In this document: one piece after another, positions 33,155 through 45,366 of the stretch
Numbering within the stretch: the stretch's first letter is position 1
How the letters are laid out: every line of letters starts with the position of its first letter
NCBI RefSeq assembly: GCF_002865645.1
Contig: NW_020194685.1
Span: forward strand, 2,009,363 to 2,073,362
Direction: 5' to 3'
Length of the DNA stretch: 64,000 bases
From: Hyaloscypha bicolor E
Taxonomy: Eukaryota; Ascomycota; Leotiomycetes; Helotiales; Hyaloscyphaceae
Position numbers and translations under genes: made by a program
Notes under the pieces: generated by a model
Told to the model about the DNA's origin: nothing
The model's input: only the letters and a program-made list of their open reading frames with translations
Databases searched by the model: none

Positions 33155-35454
33155 TTAATCTACCTTGCCGTTCGTGCTGCCGCCTAACAGACCATCCTTC
33201 TCGTCGAGTCTGAAGTAGCCTCCTCTACTTCTCCGTAACCGTTTTCGTCCCCACATGAATCCGCTCACTACCATTCCGGCAATGAATCCTATTGATAGGA
33301 TCGGATGGCCGGAAATTGCTCCTCTGATATCGAAGAAGAATTTCTCGAAGCTCGAAATGGTGGATTTGGGCTTAATTTTTGGGGGTGAGATGACGACCTT
33401 GGGTAGTGTCTCAAGGATGGATGTTCGTGATGCCATGATTGAGTTACCAGTAACGGTGTTGTCCCAATACCTTCGGTTCTGCGGCAATAATTAGTCTTGC
33501 TCCTGTAGCATGGGTTATGGAAGAACTCACATCTTCGTCATTAATGACTACTTTCTCGCCATCCTTGGCAACCTCGATACCATATGTAGTTCGAATCCAC
33601 CTCTCCCAAAAGACGCCGTCTACCCAAGCAAATCCAACTTCTTTCTGTTCGGATTTGTCCATGTTGATTCGAATACTCTTCGCCGCTCTCAATGCTCGTT
33701 GGTCATTACGATCCTCTGCTTCTTCGATTCTCAATTGCTTCGCATCTCTCAGTTCTTGGCGTTCTCGTTGGAAAGCAGTTGTTTGCTTGTCCATCCATTC
33801 CAATGCCGCACTCTTCATCTCCTTCTTCCCGATCATAAACTCGTCTGGTCGCTCACGAGTGAGTATACCAAGGACAACCAATTTGCCATCCATGATCTCC
33901 CTCGAATTTGAAGCCGTAAGCTCCGGAACAATGGGTAGCCAAACCGACTGCATCCAGTTGAGAACTTTTCGGAAATCTCGCATGTCCTGGGGAGCCAGTG
34001 CAGTGTAGTATGTCGGGCGACCATCGCGTGAGACGAGGAGTCTAGGCCAGGTAGTAATCTTAAATCTCTCTGCAAGGAGAGCGCTGTTAGTCTTTACCAG
34101 CTTGGCATGGCCGATCAAACTCAGAGGGATCCTTTCCAACGCGGCAAAGTCCTCGCTCGTCGTAGCATGGTCATAGAAGTAGACGAAGATGACTTCTTCC
34201 TTCTCCTCCATTTCCTTAAACTCAGAAGCATCAACGTCTTTGACCCCGTCACCAATCTCGATGGCTTTGTTGGCATATGTGACAAAATCACCCAAGCCTC
34301 GGAGACCATCATATTCGACACGCTCACCACCTCGGAAGAAGAGAATCGTAGGATAACCTCGTAGCCGGACGTCCTTGCACAACCTTGATTCCACGTCACA
34401 ATTGACCTCGCCAATATTCAACCTTCCTTTCATTTCTTTGGCAAGTTGGACCCAATTTGGTGCCATGGCTTGACAATGTCCACACCATGGTGCATAGAAT
34501 TTGATGAACCACGGCTCTTGCGACATTGTAACTAAGTTCTGGAAGCTTTCTGCTGTGAAGGAGAGCGACTTCCCCAAGGGGTTTGGAGTGGAAGGCGCCT
34601 TCGTGGGCTTGGTTGGTTTCTTCTTTTTGACTGGAGTGGCTTTTAAAGGCGATTTCGTCTTGATCGGTGCCTTCGCGTCCTTACTCACTTCCGGAGTCAA
34701 CTTCTTGTCCTTCTGCTTCTCGATGGTCGACGCCTTCTCACCGGTCGATGCGGCGGGAGCAAGCTCAGGACCCTGATAGTCTGGGCTGGTTTTGTCCTTG
34801 GCCTTGGGTAGATTTGGACCTCCAATCGGCCGAGATCCGGGGCGAATTGTCTCCAACATGTCCTCCACAAAAGCACTCAAGTCCTTCATGTTCTTGCTTC
34901 CCTCAAATCTCTTGAGCTCTTCGCCATCATTATAGAGTATAAGAGTTGGGAAGGCCCCCACGCCGTGCGCCGTGCATGCTGATCCAAATGCAGTGCAGTC
35001 CAGGGACCCAAAATGAAAATTGTAATACGCTGTAAAGGTGTTCATCGAAGTAGAAGCACTGTCTGTCGTGGAACCGGCCGGAACGGGTTTCGAAGTGTAG
35101 TAGTATTCATATAAGGTCTGCCATATTGGTGCAAAGGCGATACAATGACCGCACCATGGTCTGCATGAGGGGGGAGAGGTTAGTATCTGAATCTGGGGAC
35201 ACCTTTTTCACGGGATGAACTCACGAGTGATGCTTCACAAGCCAATAGCCTTCTTTGATCGTGCCATTGAATTTCTCCCCGTCGAGTTCTGGCAACACAG
35301 GCACCTTCACCCCATTAAAAGTCGTTGGCTGTGGCCCGTCGCTGACATCTTCTTCAATGGATACCTCACTGTCCCCTATCCTTTTTTCGGCGTTTTCTGA
35401 AAATGCTACAGATGCTAAAAGAGCGTAGAGTAATGAAATCGGAAGGAGACGCAT
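33155..35454 (-). CDS. ER membrane protein disulfide isomerase with two CGHC thioredoxin domains
   Basis: Predicted 727 residues; exons 35225-35454, 33531-35160 and 33155-33478; introns of 64 bp (GTGAGT...TGCAG) and 52 bp (GTGAGT...CGCAG). A signal peptide (MRLLPISLLYALLASVAFS) precedes thioredoxin domain 1 with PWCGHC (Cys80/Cys83). A Lys/Pro/Thr-rich linker leads to domain 2 with KFYAPWCGHC (Cys303/Cys306), then GYPTILFFRGG. Further thioredoxin-like and coiled segments follow, then a transmembrane helix (ILSIGFIAGMVVSGFMW) with a basic cytosolic stop-transfer (GRKRLRRSR). The layout fits a TMX-like, membrane-anchored disulfide oxidase/isomerase of the ER lumen. The first intron splits the protein just before PWCGHC. 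It shares a 421-bp divergent promoter with TDP1. Confidence 0.9.
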
Positions 35455-35875
35455 TTTGGTGAGATTGCCTCCTTCTCCTGAGGCTGGACTGGGGGCGGAG
35501 CGGCCAGACCGCCGTTGAAGGAAATTCGAGTGTCAATCGCAGAGCGTGTGAAAGAGAAGTGCAGCGCAATATTGTACAAAGGTCGAATTCCGCGGTCGTG
35601 GTCGTCTCAATGCTCCTGCTTGAACGAGTGGAAGTTGACGGGCCTTTTCGTTATCACGTCCCTGACACCTTTCCAGAGGCGGAAGGGTCGCTTCGGGTTT
35701 AGCGCGCCGTGCAGTCTAAAAGGGGATCCAAACACACGTGACCTTCAACCTGCACCTTGAACAAACCATTTCCACGATCTTAAGGGTGACTCTGCCAAAC
35801 ACAGCTGTTTTGTTCCACGGAAAGGAGAAGAAGATTGCCACACACTTGTGCGGCGCTCTGAAACCGCACAGAAAG
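35455..35875. promoter_or_regulatory. Shared divergent promoter, PDI and TDP1
   Basis: A 421-bp spacer between the two divergent start codons. It contains a CACGTGA motif at 35735-35741. No coding frame supported. Confidence 0.55.
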
Positions 35876-37793
35876 ATGGCAGACGCGTCCGACGAACCCT
35901 CTCATAAGAAGCGTAGACTTGGTCAGCAACATTCAAGGCATTCAAAATGATTCGAGCCGCTCATTTTGTTCTCCAGATTCTTCAGTTTCTCCTCCTCCGC
36001 TTCGTCGGAAGACGCAAGTCCTTGAGGAGCTCCCTAAAGCCATGAAATCACCCTTTCAGCTCACGCGGATCGCGGATCTTCCTCCATCCTCAAACGTCGA
36101 CACAGTCTCTCTGAAAGATATTCTCGGAGACACTCTTATCTCAGAATGCTGGGAATTTAACTATCTCCACGACCTCGACTTCCTGATGGATGCATTTGAT
36201 GAAGATGTTCGAGATTTTGTCAAAGTGCACGTGATTCACGGATTTTGGAAGCAGGAGGATCAGGGCCGCCGAAACCTCATGGTGAATAAACTCGTCGGCT
36301 CTTCTGTTCATTTGTCAATTTTAAATACCTGACGGGTGGTCTAAGCCATGAACGTGGCCGATAAAGTTGGAACAACATCCAAAGAGACCTAACAAGAATT
36401 GCAGGAGCAAGCTACCAAATATCCCAATGTTACTCTTCATACGGCATACCTGCCCGAGATGTTTGGCACTCACCATACAAAGGTAACTTTTCGTTCAAGC
36501 AAAGAGCAATTGCAGCTAATCAAATGTCCAGATGCTGATTCTCATTCGACATGATGCCAAGGCTCAAGTCATCATCCACACTGCCAATATGATCCCTTTT
36601 GACTGGGAAAATATGACACAGGCAGTGTGGAAGTCCCCATTGCTGCACCTAAGCAATAACAGCGCCCCTTCGACGCAATCTTGGCAAATGGGTAGTGGGT
36701 CTAAATTCAAGTCCGACTTTCTCAACTACCTCCGAGCATATGATTCGAAAAGAACAATCTGCAAACCATTAATTGAACAACTCATCAAGTACGACTTTTC
36801 GGAGATTCGAGCCGCTCTTGTTGGTAGCGTGCCTGGAAGGCAAGATATGGATACCGACTCGCAAACTTGGTGGGGCTGGGCGGGCTTGAAAAACGTGTTG
36901 AAGTCGGTTCCAGTGTCTGGCCCGGAGCCAGATATCTTTATTCAGATCTCTTCCATTGCAACACTTGGTCAGAATGACAAATGGCTGGATAAGACTTTGT
37001 TCGAAGTCTTAAAAACCTCAAAGAACCTAAAATCAAAGCCGAAGTTCCACGTTATATTTCCCACCGCAGATGAGATTCGGAGAAGTCTGAATGGTTATGC
37101 ATCTGGTAGCGCTATTCGTATGATACTCTCGAGCTTCCTATTTCTAGTATCGTAACCACGGTTGCACATCCTGATTTATGTTTCTCCATATTGAAACGTG
37201 TGTATGCTAACTTCGAGAATTCCAGACACCAAAATCCAAACTGCTGCACAGGCTAAGCAACTTCAATACATAAAGCCAATCCTTTATCACTGGGCAGGAG
37301 ATGGGCCTCAGCATGCCTCAGGTTTGATGCTTCCTTTAGCAGACAACATGTGTTAAGCTAACAGTAATCAGCAGCGTCTTCTGCAACGACGAATGACGCG
37401 GGTAGGAAACGGGCTGCTCCACATATCAAAACTTACATCAGATTCTCGGACAGAACACATTCTACAATTGACTGGGTGTTGGTAACGTCGGCAAACCTAT
37501 CCAAACAAGCATGGGGTGAAGCTCGGAACCCTGCTGGAGAGAGCCGAGTGAGTAGTTATGAGTTGGGGGTCCTTTTATGGCCTGCACTGTTCGGAGAGAA
37601 CGCTACTATGGTTCCCACTTTCAAGACAGACACACCACCGGTTACGGGGAAGCAGCCTGGCGAGTTGGTGATTGGGGCGCGGATGCCTTATGATCTTCCT
37701 CTTATCCCTTACGCAAGAGATGACGAGCCATGGTGCGCAACGAAATCCTACAACGAGCTTGACTGGAAGGGTATGGCTTATAGGCTGGAGTAA
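35876..37793 (+). CDS. TDP1: Tyrosyl-DNA phosphodiesterase 1
   Basis: Predicted 509 residues; exons 35876-35921, 35977-36281, 36405-36482, 36532-37117, 37226-37321 and 37375-37793; introns 55, 123, 49, 108 and 53 bp. TDP1 hydrolyses 3'-phosphotyrosyl DNA links left by stalled topoisomerase I. The N-terminus reads MADASDEPSHKKRRL, then a spliced DSSVSPPPLRRK, which contains a basic NLS-like patch. The phospholipase-D-type HKD half-motifs are GTHHTKMLI (His141, Lys143) with HTANMI, and APHIKTYIRF (His387, Lys389) with LVTSANLSKQAWG. The family block GSAIHTKIQ is restored by the fourth intron, supporting the model. The last acceptor could be three bases earlier (one extra Ala). Without the first intron the frame would stop after 24 codons. 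Confidence 0.93.
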
Positions 37794-37801
37794 CTGAGGT
37801 T

Positions 37802-37813
37802 GAGCACGTGCTC
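37802..37813. repeat. 12-bp palindrome GAGCACGTGCTC
   Basis: Perfect palindrome centred on CACGTG, nine bases after the TDP1 stop, in the 230-bp convergent spacer towards the ACBP gene. Possibly an E-box or a 3'-end hairpin; chance occurrence cannot be excluded. Confidence 0.6.
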
Positions 37814-38023
37814 TTTTACCTGGTTGGCTGAGCTCACTATGCTACCATTGTCCTAGAGATACCCATGAAATTGTTGATGACCCAATCAAAAATAGATACC
37901 AGAGCATATGCGAAGCATCCATTGAGCTATGCTAAAAAGCAGCGCAAAGCCTCCATTCAGTATCATGAAAAGTCAGATATCTTCTCGACTAACATTGTGT
38001 CTAAATACCCGCTTCTCAGGCCT

Positions 38024-38465
38024 CTAAGAACCCCCACCGACAGCCTCCGGCTCCTTAGTAGCATCATATCCGTACTTCTCCTTCATCTCCTCCACCAACT
38101 TAACGTATCGTTCCTTCGCCTCATCGGAGGTAATGCCCTCGTCAACAACCTTCTGCCACGCTCTCTTCTTCGCCTTGCCCTATTCCCACAATCTACATCA
38201 GTGCATATACTTCTCCAAGTATTCACCCATAGCTCAAAGAGCGGTAGCTAGTGCCATCATACCTTAAGATCGAAAGTTCCGGGCTGCTCTGCCTTCGTAA
38301 TATCCTCGCCAGTCGCAACCTTGAACAATCCTATATATACCGCGTCAGAACATGCCCCTACCATCCGCAGATGATGTGCGTACCGTAAAGCATCAGCAGG
38401 TCATCGTTTGAGGGCTTAGAAGTCAGCTTCTTCGAGTCTGCGACAGCGGTGTCGAATGCGGACAT
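38024..38465 (-). CDS. ACB1: Acyl-CoA-binding protein
   Basis: Predicted 101 residues; exons 38384-38465, 38263-38330 and 38024-38179; introns of 53 and 83 bp. The protein is a four-helix cytosolic carrier of long-chain acyl-CoA esters. Spliced sequence: MSAFDTAVADSKKLTSKPSN, DDLLMLYGLFKVATGEDI, QPGTFDLKGKAKKRAWQ, then an Asp/Glu/Lys-rich last helix (SDEAKERYVKLVEEMKEKYG). The family hallmarks LLxLYxLFKxATxGD-like and KGKAKxxAW are present, and the length fits the 85-105 residues normal for the family. Two junctions are fixed by the conserved YGLFK and DLKGKAK motifs. It is convergent with TDP1. Confidence 0.95.
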
Positions 38466-41400
38466 GATGACGGATTTGTTGGGTTCTCGTTGAGAAGGTG
38501 GGAATGGCTCGGTCAGTGTCAGCACTCCGGTTTGCAAGGGGGTAAAGAAGTGAATTCGCACATACAATGCAATTTGGAGGGTCTAGATTGCAAGTTGAGC
38601 TCGTGGTCAAGTTTTTATTTGTTTGTGCTTGTGCCTGAGTGAGAATGGCGGGGAGTGGAGGTTGTAGCGGGGCAGCTAGCTTCGACGCTTAGAGACGTCA
38701 GCGATCGTGGCGGTGGGGGTTCACTTTTAAAAATCAATGTCAAGAAATCTCCTCCTTGCTTTGAAGTCTCAAAGAGTAGAATGAAGGATGGTGTTTAGCT
38801 CGAGTCTCTATTTATACTAAGTCTGAAGTCCCTCAATTGGCACCATGCCTGGTGCCTAGCATCGATTGCTGCGGATGCTTACGCCCCCCCCTTAATGGTA
38901 AATTACTGAGGTCAATTTTTTATTGAGATTCTTACGGAAGGCCGTAAGCAGTGGCTTGGAAGGTGAAATGCAAGGAAAATTTCATGCGCCATAGCAAAAG
39001 CTGCAGTCGGCATCGTATTGCGCAGCATAAGTGGCTGATGCCTGCGATGCCCAACCAAGAAGGACACGAATCCCCACTCAAGGATGTCAGGAGGTATCAT
39101 CTAAATATTTCGAGGTTCCGAGTGAAGCTCCCGTGTACACTTCTAATTATTCTGCGAAAATCCTTTCTTCCAAATACTGAGGTTACTGCAGTCAAAGTCG
39201 CGATATGAGGCACTGTGAGAGGAAGGCTTCTCATCTGTGAGCTGACATTCTCATTGTATCAGAGCAAGTTTGAACATTGAAGCAGGTATCGGAAAAACAA
39301 GTTGAGCGAACTTTCCACAACTCTTTTCCGACTGTCTGCAAACCAATTGAGTCTACTCAACGTTGAACTCCCCGCGCGTTTTACAGCCTAACTCAATATT
39401 GAAAGTCTTGTGCAGACTCGTATTCATTTTACAGTACCTATTCAGTACGACCATAGCCTAGTATGCAGCCTGCAAGGCGAAGCTGGGCTTGTCTGTTTCA
39501 TTGATGGACGTCCATTAACTAAACGCTGGAATGCCTGACGAGACAGCAGCATTTTCATACACGTAGTATTGTTTATCACCTTCCAGCCTCGTATGGAAAG
39601 CTTGATGGAAGAGGCTGTGCAGTGTGTGGGGTCAAGAAGGGACGCCTGAGCTATGTTTCGAATTAGTTGCCCCGCCTTTCGGGTTCCAGTTCCCAACTAC
39701 CAGATACTTCGCACCTGTGCCGCCGAAGAATCAAGGATATCCCTAACGGGTGGACCGGTTTCAGGTGGCGTTACGGCTCCGCATCTCCACACGGTACTAT
39801 AAATTATCTCCAGACTTTCCTTTCCTCAAGACTTTCCGAACGTGTGCCTTCTCCACTCATCACTTCAGTGGTGGTGTTTCGAATTTGATGTTCACCTGGG
39901 GCAAGCCTTCCGGAATAAATGAGAGTGGAGAAGGTGAGGACCTGTGGTTGGGTCAGGATTCAGGTAAGAGGGGACAATGTGGATTCCCGCTGCTTACCAG
40001 CCCATGTTGGCACTCAATTTTCTCAAATTGTCTCGCAATGGAACTTCAGGGACGATTCGTTCCCACGGCATCCTCAAGATATGGCAGTGGCCACGGAAAG
40101 GGTCTCTTGGCCAATCGAAACTCTGGCTGTGTCTATCTAACAGCTTCCCAACATCTATTTAATCCTACCCAATCACATCGTCGCCAGTCAATGCTGGACC
40201 AGACTAGAGTGGAACACGCTCGATGGTGACTACTCCCGTCGTACCAGACCACAGCTTATTCCAGAAAATGTCCCCTTTTCTGGATGCCCGATCATCGGAC
40301 CCAGGGGGGTGCTTCCGCCATCATGACCATGGGGAGGAAATACCAACGAATCTCGACTCTACCTCGGAAGGGACGGCGAGGAGAGTGCTTCTTGCCCAAC
40401 CACGCAGTGAAAACATGGCTTAGACATTCAGAGCGGGGTCTAATAATGCTCTAGTCTTTCCAACCAACGAATACGAGCAGGAACTGGGAGGCATGCGGGA
40501 TCATATCTGGTAACTTGACCACAGACACAAAGAAGGGACCGTTTGTGAAACCTCCGCAAACCCGACCTTGCGGATCGCGATCAACCCAGACAGCAATCGA
40601 TCCAGGGAACAGCAGCACCCCATGCTGGTGACACCCCGAGTGCCACAAGGAACCTCACAGCCCAGGATCAAGGACGTTGGGGAGCATTCCAATTCCAGCA
40701 CAACGACCAACACGTGGCTGCCACTGGCCGCCATTGTCGATCTCCCTGCTGAAACAACACGAGAACGTTATTCCGACGCAAGGTTGCTTTTTTTGGATCA
40801 GGACCAGATTTACATACTCGGCTTGTGCCGACTGGTCGAAACACCCGCTCCGCGCCTCGTGACTTCGACGTTGTCAACATCAAAAATTGTCTCAAATTGT
40901 CAGACGTGTCGACCCGTCCTTTCCGGAATCGCTTACCGAAGCCCATGAGGGCTCATGCAAACGCCCTCCAATGTGAGACCGGGGCATCCCGTGAATGTTG
41001 GTGAACCCTGATGGGTCCCGGTCTTCATGAACCGGTGTGCAGCTTCAACCCTGCGACCTTTCACTCCTCCCTGTGGTCTGATATCCAAGGCACTGGCACA
41101 TAATCTCTGCTGCACCCACGAACAAACAACACCGAAACTCGCACAATCTATCCATGTTCGTTCGATAGATAGGGGACACGAAGAGAGGGGAAGTCGAGGG
41201 GAAGGTCCCCAATAAGCGGATGCAGATCTGTAGCTGGCATCAATCACGCGCGTCTATTTTCTCCAACTGCATGTCAGCAAGGAATAGAAACGAACGCCTT
41301 GCGAGCAACTATGCATGAGGTTATCATATCAGGCCCTCAGCCTTGGAAGCCGTTTGGCGAACCCGCCATCCCTGTCGCTTCAATCCATTTTGCACGTAGT

Positions 41401-41929
41401 AGATCTGACGTATCGATTTTCCGTTCTCAGCTCAGCACAGAAAGTCAATTTTTGGAATCTTCCCTAGAGCAAGAATTAGGCACCGCGTGGGGGGTGCCTA
41501 TCATTTTACATCACATCAGTCGATTATCAGGCCAGGCGACAGCCTCACTTTTCCTCGTTTCTCCGAGCTCTGTCTAAGGATACACCGCCTGCTGCATGCT
41601 TCGTCCAGGCTGTGCACCGTGCATATATGTCTAATAACCATATCACCAGGCTTATGGACGCCCGGACAGTGACAGACAGATGTATTTTGGTTTCTAGAAA
41701 TAAATAAGAAAGTGGGGTTGAACAGCTGATTAGAATCCGATTCTTGGCTGCTCTGATTATATATGAGTGGGTTGCTGCCCCCTTTCCAGGTCCGCATCGA
41801 CTGAACAGCAACAAGTCTCCAACAACCGATTTTCAGCTTGCACGACATTCAAACTCTACACAACCTACCGTCAGCCGCCAAGACCATCACTCTCCACCAT
41901 CAGTCAAGTTTATTCTCCAGAAAATCAAA
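38466..41929. other. Gene-poor region (3.5 kb)
   Basis: No coding region could be supported. The first ~250 bp hold the ACBP promoter. Open frames around 39750-41247 on both strands overlap each other, mostly lack ATG starts and show no domain. A TATA-like TATATATGAG occurs at 41758-41767, upstream of the small Cys-rich gene. Confidence 0.5.
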
Positions 41930-42259
41930 ATGGACGATGTCAATCCAACTCCCCTCGTCAATAACTGCTGCGGCTACTGTTGTAAGGCGGAAGAGTATGG
42001 AAACCATGAAAATTGCGGTTGGTGCGATACCACAGACGTATGCATCTCCCTACATTGCCCCCCCTATCCAAATGTCCTGGGAACTGCAGCACCCTCAAAA
42101 TCTTCTCCACAAGATATACTAACACCCCAATCCTTCAGTGTCTCTGAGATGACCGCCAATTTCAAATTTACTGTCCTTTCAATTCGATACCCACGAGCTA
42201 GCGAGTCATGTCTGACGGCTGGTTTTCCTGTTGGACCGGAGTTTTTTTTGAACTTGTAG
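41930..42259 (+). CDS. Small Cys-rich protein (uncertain splicing)
   Basis: An ATG in good context (AATCAAAATGG) follows a CA/CT-rich leader and an upstream TATA-like box. Unspliced, the frame gives 109 residues starting MDDVNPTPLVNNCCGYCC. A clear intron signal lies inside it: a perfect TACTAAC branch site at 42117-42123 and a TTCAG acceptor ending at 42138. With the GTATGC donor at 42038 the product is a 38-residue protein ending WCDTTDCL, stop 42145-42147, with eight Cys. With a GTATGG donor near 41996 the original downstream frame is kept, giving a product of about 60 residues ending at 42257. There is no signal peptide. The CC..CC and C..C spacing suggests metal binding or disulfides; I recognise no family. 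Confidence 0.5.
   Translation: MDDVNPTPLVNNCCGYCCKAEEYGNHENCGWCDTTDVCISLHCPPYPNVLGTAAPSKSSPQDILTPQSFSVSEMTANFKFTVLSIRYPRASESCLTAGFPVGPEFFLNL
42117..42138 (+). promoter_or_regulatory. Intron branch site and 3' splice site
   Basis: TACTAAC at 42117-42123 is the canonical branch-site sequence, followed by a pyrimidine-containing spacer and CAG at 42136-42138. It strongly suggests the region is transcribed and spliced on the plus strand. Confidence 0.7.
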
Positions 42260-42489
42260 GGTTATGGGATGCATGGGATACTGCAGGAAGGCATTTTGGG
42301 AGTTATTGGGAAGGGACGGACAGGATGGGCTGAAGCGGGGTAGCACATATGGGTGCTATCATGTATTCTTACATTCTTATCTGACTCGCAATGTGTCGCT
42401 CGACGAACCATGTACCAATATCAATGAACCAGAACGCCATTCCTGGTATCATGCCTGAATCCCAAGCCAGTTTCTGCAATCCCGCTCCA

Positions 42490-44510
42490 TTATGACAGGC
42501 TTAGAAAAACTGCCGAGATGCTCCCCTTGTCATACTTTACATATTTCCCCTTCCCTTTGTCCACCTCGTGGTATCGATCCCAGAAGCGGCAGTATAATGG
42601 CTCGATCATTTGCTGCACCTGGCGAGCCAACATCTCCCGGACCTCTCTTTCCATATTTAGACTCTTATGCTTCGCGATGAGGTCGTCGAAACTCGTATTA
42701 AACAGCCTGAATTTCTCCTTGATCGCATCTTTGTCCTTGCTACTAAGGCCCTTAAGAATAGCTGCTGAATCAATTGCAGCTGCTGAGCCAGAAGGCGGTC
42801 TTTGGGATCCACGATTGGTGTACTGAACATCTAAGAGATGGCCACAGGGTTCACGCCACGCCGCAGTGTACAGCTGTGCCCCGTTTTTGCGCCATTTATC
42901 GACGTCAGCCATTCGCGAGGAGAGGAGAGGCTGCAAGTCCGAGTTCCGAATCATGCGGTCGACAATCGTCGCATTGTTCGCTAGAAAAACGCCCAGAGCC
43001 TGCTTTCCTTTCAGCAGTGGCTTGCCTTTTTGCTCGAGTGCTGCGAGAAGGCTGTCAATGGTATCGATGCTGTAGTGTGCAAATATTTGCTTTCCATCAG
43101 CACCAACATCGAATGAGTTTAGACTGGGTATTTGGTCAGAGGAGCTGTTAGATGCAGCAGTTGCCTTCCAACCACCATCTCCTAACGAGATCATAATGCT
43201 TGAAATGGGACGGAGGAAATCGACCATGGTCTGAAGTCGGGTCATTGTCTCGGAGGTGATCGGCACGGCAGCAGCATCGGCAGGAATCATCGGCAGGGTA
43301 CTGACCCGACGACGTGTGTCTTCGAGAAGCTCCGCCAAGGATGACTTCCCGGTCTCACGGACAGGTTTTAGCGCTGCCGCGAACGATGGCTTCAACTCCC
43401 CTGTCCTGTCCTCCAGGCTTGAGCTGAGGCTTGACATGATCTCGATTATCTCGTAGGCAAGATAGCAGTCAGTGGTCAGGTTTGCCTTGATATGTGAGTT
43501 TAATTCGCGGAGAGTCCTTGCCAGTTCCGAAATGGCTCCTTGGCATGTCAGATTGAAGACCTTTCCCCATTCGTCCCTAGAGAACAGGGCGCAGATATTG
43601 TCGTACTCGGCGAGGAACGCCCCCTCCATGCCCTTTGCATATGTGCCCATGCCGTTCGTCCCTTGACGATACAGTGCATCCGGCGTCTTCTTCTTTGCGG
43701 TGTTGACCGACGCAGCAGCCAGATTTTGCAGGGTTGCAGTAAGATATGGTCCTCGAACGCCTGCATATACTTGCAGCATCGGCGATTCTCCGGGAGCGGC
43801 TCCAGACTGTCTGTTAGCTGAGACAATGTATGAATTGATCAGTCCGAGCCGGGTCGTCTTGTCCTGTGAGAGCATCGGGAAAGGTTTGTCTTTCGTAATG
43901 AAGTGGAGGGGCTCGATCGGCCGCGAGTCTTCCTGCAGGATCTTCTGGAAATGGGTCTCTAATTGCGTATTCCCTGATTTTAGCAGCCTCGTGAGATCTG
44001 CCACAGCTTGTTGGTTCGACCGGAGGTTCGTCTGCCTGAGTTCGGAGAGGGCCTTGTTCACACGCTTCACGGAGCTGAGGAAGGCCGCCAGTCCGGCCTT
44101 CTCGGGACTACAATTCCATTAGTACTTCGAAAATATCGATAAATCGATATTGGAGGACGCTGACCCTTTCCGGATGATATCCTCCTCATTGCTCTTGATG
44201 TCGGAAGGTTGTCTAATCCTCTCGATTGCTGAAATGATGCCATCGATATCTGCGAACAGTCAACTAAAAGAGCTCCAGCCGAGCTCGATTTTCAACACAT
44301 ACTCGTCCCAAGAACCTGAAGCCTATGCGTGTTTCCATACAATGGGCCAATGGCCTCCTGCACACTCTTCCCGCTTCCTTCGAGCCTGGACAGCGACGCT
44401 GCGAGTTTCGTATTCAAGATGCGGGTTTTCTCCAGTCTCGAGTTCAGAACCTCCACCTCTGCCCGTGCCTCTTCATCCGCTGCTTGTCGTGAGCCTAGAC
44501 CTACGGCCAT
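42490..44510 (-). CDS. EXO70: Exocyst complex subunit Exo70
   Basis: Predicted 636 residues; exons 44303-44510, 44165-44249 and 42490-44107; introns of 53 bp (GTATGT...CGCAG) and 57 bp (GTCAGC...TGTAG). Exo70 helps tether secretory vesicles at the plasma membrane and binds PI(4,5)P2 and Rho GTPases. Strong family blocks: MAVGLGSRQAADEEARAEVE at the start, IGPLYGNTHRLQVLGTNIDG across the first junction, RIRQPSDIKSNEEDIIRKGP across the second, and HFITKDKPFPMLSQDKTTRL. The C-terminal part is helical with a basic end (KYVKYDKGSISAVF). An in-frame ATG 17 codons upstream (44561) would add MFPLGRSAWSLKIQEST; I chose 44510 because MAVGL is the usual family start. Confidence 0.94.
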
Positions 44511-45366
44511 CGTTGACTCCTGGATCTTGAGAGACCAAGCGGAGCGTCCTAGCGGAAACATGATGCTAGATAAAACAGGCGCTAGGCCGTTTACAGTTCG
44601 TGACGGGCGGAGAAGCTGGCAGAAAACGGTCAAGTAACTAACTGACTGGTTCAGGCATTCACGCTTCCGTGAAGGGGGGAAATGTGAGGGAGCAAATGAC
44701 AGTATTTCGGAGGCTGTGAATCGATCTGTGGATTTATTCTGGTACTTGTGCAAAATTTCAAGCGCACCCTCTCTGCGTGCCTGATTCACCCAGAGTTCCT
44801 GCCGTCGGGCAGTAAAAGTTCAATGTTTAGCCAAACGTCCAGAGAACCTGCTTTTTCCAGAGACCAATCGACCCCGGCCGCCATAGAATTTGGCGTCAGT
44901 CGGAGATTTATTTTGATGAATTCTGGCCACTCTTTCTTGCAACAGTTGGACTGGGTGGCAAAATATCCTCACTCTAGATGGGATTGTTCCCAAGTGGTTT
45001 TGGTGCGCTGAAGTTTGTGTTGCAATTTTCTCATCGGTATTGAACAATTATATCTCCAGACTTGTGGAGCAAAGCAACACTGAAAATTTGAAATATTAAA
45101 ATCCAAATTATGTCTTGAAGTAAACCCTCTTCCTTTTTACATGCACACGTGCCGTTGACTGGGGGGTGTGGGGATCTTCAGATGAAAGGCGCACCAGCCA
45201 CAGCGCCACACTTCCCACCAAAAAGCACAATGCGATTTCCACATTTCCATGTCTGGTGCCTTGTTTTCCTCCACTCCGGAGGCCCTTACTTTGCCCACCA
45301 CCATGTTACTCTTTTAATCCATGCTGACCTACTTTATTAAAGGGCTTTTGACCCTCCCTATTCACT
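44511..45366. promoter_or_regulatory. Divergent promoter region, EXO70 and cPLA2
   Basis: An 856-bp spacer between divergent starts. No gene seen. A CACGTG core occurs near 45147, and AT-rich sequence lies at about 45080-45120. Confidence 0.5.

Noticed and set aside
38466..41929. Several overlapping frames of 60-126 codons
   Set aside because: Both strands are equally open, there are no ATG-led domains, and no splice-joined model gave a recognisable protein.
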